From: Nocardioides sp.
Lineage (GTDB): Bacteria; Actinomycetota; Actinomycetes; Propionibacteriales; Nocardioidaceae
Length of the DNA: 64,000 nucleotides
NCBI RefSeq assembly: GCF_030655615.1
Contig: NZ_JAURVJ010000044.1
Location: forward strand, 1 to 64,000
Reading direction: 5' to 3'
Position 1 is the first letter of the stretch. Every line of letters begins with the position of its first letter. The notes below the pieces were generated by a model that did not search any database, was not told the DNA's origin, and saw only the letters and a list, made by a program, of their open reading frames with translations. This document shows positions 10,408-20,056 of the stretch, one piece after another. Both the position numbers and the translations under genes were made by a program.

Positions 10408-11586
10408 TCAGCCGGCGCTCTCGGCGCGGACGAACGCCGCGAACCCCGGCACGGTGAAGCGGAGGGTGCCCCTGTCGGCGGCCTCGACCAGGCCCTTGTC
10501 GAGCAGGCTGCGCCGCGGCTCGCTGAGGTCGTTGCTGGTGACACCCATCCGATCGGCGATCGCGCCCCGGCGCACCGGGCTCTCCCGGTCGTCGGTGAGC
10601 TCGGCCAGGGCGACGAGGAGGCGGCGCTCACCGGGCGCGGCCTTCGACCACCGGGCGCGGAACATGGTGTCGAGCTCGTCGGCGACGAGCGGACGGGCCC
10701 GGTCGAGCGCGTCGAGCGGCAGCACCGCGCCCTCGTCGGGACCGACCACGCGCCACAGCGCGTCGGCGTAGAGCTGGAGGAAGTAGGGGTAGCCGTCGGC
10801 GATCCGCACGACCTCGGCCGCGAGCTCCGGCTCCCACGTGACCCGGTGGGCGCGGGCCGGACCCTCGAGCACCTCGGCGGCGTCGACGGCCGACAGCCGC
10901 TGCAGGGTGCGGAAGGCGAAGCGCTCGCTGAACGTGACGGCCGCGGTGAGCACGTCCGGGGCGTTGGGCAGGCCGACCGCGAAGACGACGGCCGGCGGCT
11001 CGGGCGTCGACTGCTGCAGCTCCTGCCAGGCGTAGGCCAGGGTGCGCAGGTCCTCACGCGGGGCTGCCTGGACCTCGTCGACGAGCAGGGCGACCCCGGC
11101 CGACCCGCGCTCGCGCGCGGCGATCGCGGCGGCCGACACCAGCTCGGCGAACGCGGTCGAGGCGGCGCCCGAGCCCGGCGTACGACGCGGCTGCACGTCG
11201 ACCTCGACCCCGGCGCTCGCCCCGAGGGCGCCCAGCTCGAGGCTCACGCTCTGGAACCGCTCGCGCAGCGGCGTCCGCGGTCCCACGTCGACGCCGAGCC
11301 CCTCGAGCGCGCGGAGCAGCCCGTGGGTCAGCCCCGCCACCAGGCTCTCGTCGCCGCGCGCGGTGACCCAGACGACGACGGCTCCGGACTGCGCCGCGGC
11401 GTCGCGGACGGCCTTGAGCAGCGAGGTCTTGCCGACCCCGCGGGAGCCGATGTCGACCTGCACCCGGCCGAGGAACCGGCCGTAGGTCGCCATCATCGAC
11501 AGGTCGGCCCGCGCCCTCTCGAGCTGTTCCTCGCGCCCGACCAGCACGGTGGGGGTCTCACCCGGGGTGTAGGGACTCGGCAGCAT
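10408..11586 (-). CDS. AAA ATPase (ORC/CDC6-like) with C-terminal winged-helix-like region
   Basis: VLVGREEQLERA..., Walker A GSRGVGKTSLL, Walker B VALLVDEVQ, C-terminal RRGAIADRMGVTSNDLSEPRRSLLDKGLVEAADRGTLRFTVPGF. Confidence 0.8.
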   Translation of the reverse strand: MLPSPYTPGETPTVLVGREEQLERARADLSMMATYGRFLGRVQVDIGSRGVGKTSLLKAVRDAAAQSGAVVVWVTARGDESLVAGLTHGLLRALEGLGVDVGPRTPLRERFQSVSLELGALGASAGVEVDVQPRRTPGSGAASTAFAELVSAAAIAARERGSAGVALLVDEVQAAPREDLRTLAYAWQELQQSTPEPPAVVFAVGLPNAPDVLTAAVTFSERFAFRTLQRLSAVDAAEVLEGPARAHRVTWEPELAAEVVRIADGYPYFLQLYADALWRVVGPDEGAVLPLDALDRARPLVADELDTMFRARWSKAAPGERRLLVALAELTDDRESPVRRGAIADRMGVTSNDLSEPRRSLLDKGLVEAADRGTLRFTVPGFAAFVRAESAG

Positions 11587-11587
11587 G

Positions 11588-11625
11588 ATGATTCCTTATG
11601 AAAGTCGTCGTTCATAAGGAATCAT
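11588..11625. promoter_or_regulatory. Perfect 15-bp inverted repeat ATGATTCCTTATGAA-N8-TTCATAAGGAATCAT immediately upstream of the AAA ATPase start
   Basis: Arms read directly; AT-rich in a GC-rich context. Confidence 0.75.
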
Positions 11626-11643
11626 AAGGCCGATCCCCGCTGA

Positions 11644-11667
11644 CCCGTCGTCGATCTACGACGGGTC
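11644..11667 (-). terminator. Stem-loop ACCCGTCGT-N6-ACGACGGGT downstream of the DapB-like gene
   Basis: Perfect 9-bp arms in the intergenic space past the 11672 stop. Confidence 0.6.
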
Positions 11668-11671
11668 GGCG

Positions 11672-12718
11672 TCAGTGCAGGGCGACGCGGCCGGTGATCG
11701 GGGGCAGGTCGGCGAGGGTGACGATGCCGGGGCGGGCGGCGACGACCGACGGGACGGCGTTGGTGACCGGCATGGCGGTGTAGATCATGCCGAGGTCCAT
11801 GAACCCCTCCGGCCAGTCCTTCGGCGGCAGGCAGTGGATGACGGTGCGCATGTTGGGCACCCCGAACACCTGGATGACGTGGCCGTGCGCCAGCGGCTTG
11901 GGCGGGGTGACGTGCTCGCCCATCGTCCAGTTGAAGCCCACCGACACGACGTTGCGGTCGCCGACCCAGCCGCGGTGGTAGCCCATCACGCCGCCCACGG
12001 TGCCGGCCGGGATCTGCATGAACCCGAGGTCGGTGTCGCCGGTGGCGGCGGTGAACTCGACGTCGAACGTGAGCCGGTCGAGCGTCACCCCGAGGGCGTC
12101 GGCCATCATCGCGGCCGACTCGGCGAAGACCTCGCTCTCGCGGCGCACCGACTCGGCCAGGCCGGGGGTGTCCGGGGGCTGCGAGAAGCCCATGGCGGTC
12201 TGCGTGCCGGCCGACTCGTACGTCGAGCAGTCGACCGACTCGGTGATCCGGATCTCGTCGACGCGTTCGCACGACCCGCTGAGGACCATGCCGACGAGGT
12301 TGGTCATGCCGGGGTGGGCGCCCGACCCGAAGATCGACGACCGACCGGTCTCGCAGGCCTCCTCGATCCGGGCCCGGTCCTCGGGGGTCTGCTTGCCGCC
12401 GGTGATCCAGGCTGCGCTGGAGCAGACGTTGACGCCGCTCTCGAGCAGCGCGACCAGGTCGTCGACGTCGGGCCACAGCGGGTTGTAGCAGCAGGCGTCG
12501 GCCCCCAGCGCGACGAGCGCGGCGACGTCGTTGGTCGCGACGACGCCGGTCGGCCCGCGCTCCTCGAGGAGCCCGCAGAGCTCGGCGGCGTCCTTGCCGA
12601 CCTTGCCGGGGCCGTGGGCGTAGACACCGACCAGCTCGAGGTCGGGGCGGGCGATGATGGCGGCGAGGGAGCGCCGTCCGATGTTTCCGGTCGTCCACTG
12701 GATCACGCGCAGGGTCAT
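11672..12718 (-). CDS. Dihydrodipicolinate reductase-like NAD(P)-binding oxidoreductase
   Basis: MTLRVIQWTTGNIGRRSLAAIIARPDLELVGVYAHGPGKVGKDAAELCGL. Confidence 0.8.
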   Translation of the reverse strand: MTLRVIQWTTGNIGRRSLAAIIARPDLELVGVYAHGPGKVGKDAAELCGLLEERGPTGVVATNDVAALVALGADACCYNPLWPDVDDLVALLESGVNVCSSAAWITGGKQTPEDRARIEEACETGRSSIFGSGAHPGMTNLVGMVLSGSCERVDEIRITESVDCSTYESAGTQTAMGFSQPPDTPGLAESVRRESEVFAESAAMMADALGVTLDRLTFDVEFTAATGDTDLGFMQIPAGTVGGVMGYHRGWVGDRNVVSVGFNWTMGEHVTPPKPLAHGHVIQVFGVPNMRTVIHCLPPKDWPEGFMDLGMIYTAMPVTNAVPSVVAARPGIVTLADLPPITGRVALH

Positions 12719-12739
12719 GCCGCCACCGTAGAACGTGTT

Positions 12740-13690
12740 CTAGTCACCCGACCGGGCCGTCCGGGCCCGGACCCCGGTCACGACGAGGACGACCGCCCCG
12801 AGCACACCCGCCGCGAGCGCCAAGGTCGTCGGGTGGTCCACGGCCAGCGCGGCGAGCGCGACCGGGAGCAGGGTGACCGCCATCGCCACCACGAGCACCC
12901 GAAAGCCGGCGCTGTCGGTGAGGTGGCCGAGGACCGTCCAGCCCGCCATCAGCACCGCCGCCAGCGCGAGCGTCAGGTAGACGTCGTCGGCATGGCTGAC
13001 CGGGACCAGGCCGTCCCCGGCGTCGAGGTCGACGCGCTGGAACTGCCGCGTGAACGCCACGAGCGCGACGACGCCGGTGTAGGTGGCGACCGCTCCCGCC
13101 CCCACGACGACCGCGACCGTGGTCCGCGCGGGCGGGAGCACCCACGCGACCGCCGTCACCGGCACCACGAAGACCACGACGGCGAGCGCGATCGGGACGA
13201 GGCTCGTGTTGAGCGTCGCGTCGCTGAAGCTGTCCTCGAACCCCTGGACGTAGACCACGAACGCACCCGCGACCGCGGCCACCGCCGGCGGGGCGCTCGG
13301 GACCAGGGCGTACGACGCCGCCCCCAGCGCCAGCACCACCGCGCCCGCGACGTAGGCCGTGGCGGTGCCGCCGTCGAGCCCGACCGCCACGACGAGGCCG
13401 GCGGCCAGGGACCCGAGGGCGAGCGGCCAGGGAGCCGCCGCCGCGAGGACGTCGGGGTCGCGGACCAGGGCACGGGCGCCGAAGCCGTAGAGCAGCACCA
13501 AGGCAGCCGCGACGCCGACGCCGTAGACCGTCGGGTCGAGGTCGCCCGAGGCGTTGGTGCGGGCCCGGCTGGCCGAGACCGCGACCGCCGCGGACAGCAG
13601 GGCGGCACCGAGAGCAGTGCTCGCGCTCGTCGTGCGGCGACCGGTCGTGCCGGACGTGCTGGTCGTGCGGGTCGTGCGGGCGGCGGTCAT
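12740..13690 (-). CDS. Hypothetical multi-pass membrane protein
   Basis: MTAARTTRTTSTSGTTGRR... followed by many Ala/Val/Leu-rich TM segments. Confidence 0.65.
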   Translation of the reverse strand: MTAARTTRTTSTSGTTGRRTTSASTALGAALLSAAVAVSASRARTNASGDLDPTVYGVGVAAALVLLYGFGARALVRDPDVLAAAAPWPLALGSLAAGLVVAVGLDGGTATAYVAGAVVLALGAASYALVPSAPPAVAAVAGAFVVYVQGFEDSFSDATLNTSLVPIALAVVVFVVPVTAVAWVLPPARTTVAVVVGAGAVATYTGVVALVAFTRQFQRVDLDAGDGLVPVSHADDVYLTLALAAVLMAGWTVLGHLTDSAGFRVLVVAMAVTLLPVALAALAVDHPTTLALAAGVLGAVVLVVTGVRARTARSGD

Positions 13691-13713
13691 GCCCGGACAG
13701 TAGGGGCGTCGCC

Positions 13714-14589
13714 TCAGCGCAGGCCGGGCAGCACCTCGCGCGCGACCTCCTCGAGCACCGCCACGTCGCCGGCGTAGGGCTCGTCCGGGCGCGGCCAGTG
13801 GGTGACCAGGTCGGTGAACCCCAGCTCGGCCGCCCGGCCCGCGACCTCCTCGAAGTAGCCGCGGCTGGTCAGCGCGAACCGGCCGCTCCGGTCGATGTGG
13901 GGCGCGGCGTCGGTGAGCAGGTAGCGCGGCGTCGGCCCGCGGCCGGCCGTGGCCAGCGCCTCGTCGAAGGTCGCCGTGGCCGCCGCGAGTCCGGCCCACC
14001 ACTCCTCGTCGGTCTCGACCGTCGGCCCGGTCGTCACCCAGCCGTCGCCGACCCGGGCGGCGAAGCGCAGCGAGCGTGGGCCGTTGGCCGCGACGAGCAG
14101 AGGCGTACGACGCAGCGGGGGCAGGGTGCGCGCGTCGGACGTCGAGAACCACCGTCCCTCGCGGGTCACGTGGTCGCCGTCGCGCAGCGCGACGAGCGTC
14201 TCGGTGAACTCCTGGAACCGGTCGACGCGCTCGCGGACGGTGAGCTCGGGCAGGTCGAGCACGGTGGCGTCGAGGTTGCCGCCGGTGCCGACACCCAGCA
14301 GGAACCGGCCGTCACTGAGGTCCTCGAGCGCCTGGGCGTCGCGGAGCAGCAGGTAGGGATGACGGAAGTTGGGCGAGACGACCAACGTGCCGAGCCCGAT
14401 CCGCGACGTCACCTGGGCCGCGGCGCCCAGCACCGGCGTCGCCGTCGTCCACGGCGACTCGGGGAGTCCGCCCCACACCAGGTGGTCGTAGGTCCAGGCG
14501 TGGTCGAAACCCAGCTCCTCGGCCGCCTGCCAGCGCGGGCGGGCGTCGGCCCAGGGGAGGTCGGTCAGGATCGTGATGCCGAAGCGCAT
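13714..14589 (-). CDS. LLM class flavin-dependent oxidoreductase
   Basis: MRFGITILTDLPWADARPRWQAAEELGFDHAWTYDHLVWGGLPESPWTTATPVLGAAAQVTSRIGLGTLVVSPNFRHPYLLLRDAQALEDLSDGR. Confidence 0.88.
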   Translation of the reverse strand: MRFGITILTDLPWADARPRWQAAEELGFDHAWTYDHLVWGGLPESPWTTATPVLGAAAQVTSRIGLGTLVVSPNFRHPYLLLRDAQALEDLSDGRFLLGVGTGGNLDATVLDLPELTVRERVDRFQEFTETLVALRDGDHVTREGRWFSTSDARTLPPLRRTPLLVAANGPRSLRFAARVGDGWVTTGPTVETDEEWWAGLAAATATFDEALATAGRGPTPRYLLTDAAPHIDRSGRFALTSRGYFEEVAGRAAELGFTDLVTHWPRPDEPYAGDVAVLEEVAREVLPGLR

Positions 14590-14614
14590 GCTCCGACCTT
14601 AGGACGGGCCGCTC

Positions 14615-16729
<2,115 letters not shown>

Positions 16730-16957
16730 GCCGCCTGTCTACCAGCGGGCGCCGACAGGCGCCCGCGCCCTCCACAGGGCCCGTGATGTAGCCGGAACCC
16801 CCATGCCGTGCGACGGGAGCCGTCCTAGCCTCCCGCCAGGGGGCATCAGGCCGCACGCTGCACCGCCGCGCCCGCGGCCCGCGACCGGTCCAGACCGGTC
16901 AGGCCCCGAACAGGATTCCCCCAGGTTTCCGAAATACCCGTGAGGACAGTGACCGCC

Positions 16958-17167
16958 ATGCGCCAGAAGTCTTCGTCCCGCACCACCGTGACGCTCCACG
17001 AGCTGCCCGCTCCCGCCCCCGTGCTCGCCCCGCTGCCCAGCCCGGTCGCCCCGCTCGCCGAGCGCGACCAGGTCGTCTTCGTGACCAACGCCGTACGCCG
17101 TCGCGGCGGACTGCGCACCCGCGCCGAGCAGCACCGTCGACCGGTGCTCGCCGCGGTCGTGCGCTGA
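16958..17167 (+). CDS. Micro-ORF 1 of a tandem paralogous pair (in-frame GTG start also possible at 16940)
   Basis: MRQKSSSRTTVTLHELPAPAPVLAPLPSPVAPLAERDQVVFVTNAVRRRGGLRTRAEQHRRPVLAAVVR; shares VVFVTNAVRRRGGLRTRAE with the next ORF at mostly synonymous DNA differences. Confidence 0.7.
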   Translation: MRQKSSSRTTVTLHELPAPAPVLAPLPSPVAPLAERDQVVFVTNAVRRRGGLRTRAEQHRRPVLAAVVR

Positions 17168-17249
17168 CCTTCTCGTCCCGCGCCGTATCAGGCCCGGGGG
17201 GTGCGGACTCCTCCTCGTGATCACCGTCCCGGACCACGAAGGAACCGCC

Positions 17250-17414
17250 ATGAAGCGCACCGCCCCCGCCCCGTCCCTGACCCTGCGCGACCTCTCGGTC
17301 GCCGACGCCTCCGACGAGCAGGTGGTCTTCGTGACCAACGCCGTACGTCGACGCGGCGGCCTGCGCACCCGCGCCGAGCACCGGCGCCCGGTGCTGGCCG
17401 TCGTCGTCGACTGA
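17250..17414 (+). CDS. Micro-ORF 2 of a tandem paralogous pair
   Basis: MKRTAPAPSLTLRDLSVADASDEQVVFVTNAVRRRGGLRTRAEHRRPVLAVVVD; upstream GAAGGAA as RBS. Confidence 0.7.
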   Translation: MKRTAPAPSLTLRDLSVADASDEQVVFVTNAVRRRGGLRTRAEHRRPVLAVVVD

Positions 17415-17418
17415 CCCG

Positions 17419-17712
17419 TCAGGAGAGGCGGCGCACGGCCTCCTCGTGGAGGGCGACGACCTCGCGACGGATCTCGGTCCGCTCGCTGATCGGGCCGGCC
17501 GGCCAGGCCACGCGCAGCTCGGAGCCGTCGCCACCGCCCTCGTCGACGACGTCGACCCACCAGACGCCGCCGTGCTCGTCGAGGCCGACCATCTCCGCGC
17601 CGGTCGCCTGCGGGCGGCCGAACGCCTGCACGATGCGCAGGTTGTCGTCGCGGTGGTCGTCGTTCATGTGGGCCAGGACGGCGGCCACCACGGCAGGGTC
17701 GAAGTCGGTCAC
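17419..17712 (-). CDS. DUF2470-like (HugZ C-terminal-like) protein
   Basis: VLAHMNDDHRDDNLRIVQAFGRPQATGAEMVGLDEHGGVWWV. Confidence 0.75.
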   Translation of the reverse strand: MTDFDPAVVAAVLAHMNDDHRDDNLRIVQAFGRPQATGAEMVGLDEHGGVWWVDVVDEGGGDGSELRVAWPAGPISERTEIRREVVALHEEAVRRLS

Positions 17713-17741
17713 GCCCCCAGGCTACGAGGGGCTACGAGGGG

Positions 17742-18287
17742 CTACGAGGCGGCCGGACCCTTGCGCCGCACGTCGGCCACGGACTCCATGGCCGTGCGCA
17801 GCTCGGCGAGCCAGTCGTCCTCGTGCTGACCGACCAGCCGCACGCACCAGGCGAGGGCCTCCGAGCGCGACTTGGCCACGCCCGCGTCGACCAGCGTGTC
17901 GAGCACCAGCCGCTGCGGCTGGCGCAGCCGCGTCATCACGGGTGCGGACACGTGGGTCCACAGCTCCTCCTGGCCGTCGTCCGCGGAGCCGACGACCACG
18001 CCCCACGACACCTTGCGCTCGAAGCGGTGCTCGGCCTCCCGCGCGATGGCGACCCGCGCGTCACGGGTCTCCTCGCGGAAGGCCCGGGCCCGGCCGGCCC
18101 GCGCCTCGGCGCGCTCGGCCTCCGACACCTCCGCGCCCTCGGCCGACAGGGCCACGTCGTCGATCGTCAGCACGACGACGACCTCCTCGCGGTCGGTGCT
18201 CACCCGGGGCGCCACCGTGGTCCACTCCTGCGGGAGGCGACCGGCGAACCAGCCGCGCACCCGTTCCTGCGTCTCGTTTGTAATCAT
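17742..18287 (-). CDS. Hypothetical protein with possible C-terminal ribbon-helix-helix-like segment
   Basis: MITNETQERVRGWFAGRLPQEWTTVAPRVSTDREEVVVVLTIDDV...RLVLDTLVDAGVAKSRSEALAWCVRLVGQ. Confidence 0.65.
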   Translation of the reverse strand: MITNETQERVRGWFAGRLPQEWTTVAPRVSTDREEVVVVLTIDDVALSAEGAEVSEAERAEARAGRARAFREETRDARVAIAREAEHRFERKVSWGVVVGSADDGQEELWTHVSAPVMTRLRQPQRLVLDTLVDAGVAKSRSEALAWCVRLVGQHEDDWLAELRTAMESVADVRRKGPAAS

Positions 18288-18302
18288 GTAATCATGATTA
18301 CA
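18287..18302. promoter_or_regulatory. Perfect 16-bp palindrome TGTAATCATGATTACA at the start codon of the 17742-18287 gene
   Basis: Read directly; preceded by tandem TAATCATG. Confidence 0.7.
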
Positions 18303-18315
18303 CGATGGTCCAAGC

Positions 18316-19974
18316 TCAGCCGGCGCGGCGGGCGCTGACCTCCCGCGCGATGGCCGTCCGGCCCGCCAGGTCCCAGCGCATGAGGATGTCGCCGACGTGC
18401 TTCTCGACCGTGCGCGGCGACAGCCCGAGCCGGTCGCTGATGGTGCGGTTGGAGAGGCCGTCGGCCACGAGCTGGGCGACCTCGGCCTGCCGCGGGGTGA
18501 GGGCCGGCCGTGACCCGGCCTCCCCTGGGGCGACGCCCACCACTGCCGGCAGGGCGGCGCGGGTCGCGACGCCGAACGCCGCGAGGACCCGCGACACGTG
18601 CGCGCGCACGGTGTGCTCGGAGACGTGGAGGCGCGTGGCGATCTCGCGGTTGGACGACCCCTCGGCGACCAGCCGGGCCACCTCGGCCTCGCGCGTCGAC
18701 AGGCCCGCCCAGCCGCTCCCGGCCAGCGGTCGCAGCCGCACCCCGATCGGGCGCAGCTCGCGCGACGCCGAGCGACGGGCGGCGCGGTGACCGCGCTCCT
18801 CGGCAGAGGCGACCATGGCCTCGAGCGCGCGCACGGCCGCGACCAGCCCGCCCTCGCCGCGCTGCAGGATGCGGGCCCGGTTGAGGACGATCTCGCCCTC
18901 GGCGTACTCGATGACCCGGTCGACCTGCCGCGCGCGCGCCACCGCGCGCTCGCCCCACGCGACCGCGTCGTCGACACGGTCCTCCGCCAGCGCGAGACGG
19001 CTGAGCAGCCGGGCCACGGTCGAGTCGGCGATCGGTGACGACAGCAGCGGCACGGCCTGGTCGGCCCACGCCCACGCCGCGTCGAGGTCGTCGGCGGCGA
19101 GGGCGAGCACGACGAGCATCTCCAGGCCCAGCGCGCGGTCGACGACGTCGAGGTGGGTGAGGCCCGCATCACCGCCGGCGAGGAGCACCCGGCGGGCGGC
19201 CTCGATGACGTCCCCGAGCGCGATCAGGCCGAACGACGCGAGCATCTGCGAGCCGGCGGTCAGGTGGTCGACCGCGACCGGCGCGTTGCGGTCGACCACG
19301 GCGACCAGCCGGCGTACGTCGGCGGGGTCGGCCTGGTTGCCGCGCACCAGGCAGGCCGTGGCGGCGAGCAGGGCGGCGATCGCGCCGGGCGGGGCCGGCG
19401 GGACGGTCGTGAGCACGGCGTCGGCGGCTGCGAGCTCGCCGCGGAACGCGAGCACGCGCACCCGGCACAGCTGAACCATCGCCCCGAACGGGTGGGCCCG
19501 ACCGTCCAGCACCAGCCAGGTCCACAGGCCGTCGCCGAGCGCCTCGACGAGCGCGGCGGCGAGGTCGAGGCGGGCATGGGCGAGGACACCCTCGACCAGC
19601 AGGTGCGCGGCGAAGCGGCCGAGCGGGGTGGTCACGTCGGGCAGGTCGTCGAGGACGGGGACGAGCGCCAGGTCGCTCGTCGGCGCCGGGTCGCCCGCGG
19701 CCGCCCAGACGACGACGCCCCGGTGCAACCAGCGGGCGGCGTCGTCGTCGGCGTCCGGCGCGGGCAGCGCGGACGCGAGGGTCCGCGCCGAGTCCCAGCG
19801 CGAGGCGAAGGTGTGCCGGAGCGCCTCGAGGGCCGCGTCCCAGACCGGGTCGGAGCTGGCCTCGCCGGGCCACGTGCCCTCGGCCGGCGTGCCCTGGACC
19901 ACCGTGCTCGCGACGACACGGTCCAGCAGCCCCGAGAGCGCGGCCTCCCGGCGCGTGGCGTCCACCGGCTCCAC
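18316..19974 (-). CDS. LuxR-family regulator with two consecutive LuxR-type HTH domains
   Basis: LSTREAEVARLVAEGSSNREIATRLHVSEHTVRAHVSRVLAAFGVATRAALP and LTPRQAEVAQLVADGLSNRTISDRLGLSPRTVEKHVGDILMRWDLAGRTAIA. Confidence 0.88.
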   Translation of the reverse strand: MEPVDATRREAALSGLLDRVVASTVVQGTPAEGTWPGEASSDPVWDAALEALRHTFASRWDSARTLASALPAPDADDDAARWLHRGVVVWAAAGDPAPTSDLALVPVLDDLPDVTTPLGRFAAHLLVEGVLAHARLDLAAALVEALGDGLWTWLVLDGRAHPFGAMVQLCRVRVLAFRGELAAADAVLTTVPPAPPGAIAALLAATACLVRGNQADPADVRRLVAVVDRNAPVAVDHLTAGSQMLASFGLIALGDVIEAARRVLLAGGDAGLTHLDVVDRALGLEMLVVLALAADDLDAAWAWADQAVPLLSSPIADSTVARLLSRLALAEDRVDDAVAWGERAVARARQVDRVIEYAEGEIVLNRARILQRGEGGLVAAVRALEAMVASAEERGHRAARRSASRELRPIGVRLRPLAGSGWAGLSTREAEVARLVAEGSSNREIATRLHVSEHTVRAHVSRVLAAFGVATRAALPAVVGVAPGEAGSRPALTPRQAEVAQLVADGLSNRTISDRLGLSPRTVEKHVGDILMRWDLAGRTAIAREVSARRAG

Positions 19975-20056
19975 GCTACTTCGTCGTGGCCCTGACGTGG
20001 TCGGATCACCGAGGCGCGGCGGGGGCGGGCGCGGATGCGTCAGCGCCCGCTGACGC

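Noticed and set aside
16739-17560. Minus-strand 273-aa ORF covering the micro-ORF pair
   Set aside because: It merely mirrors the duplicated DNA; its internal repeats come from antisense of the micro-ORFs, whose synonymous differences support the plus strand.
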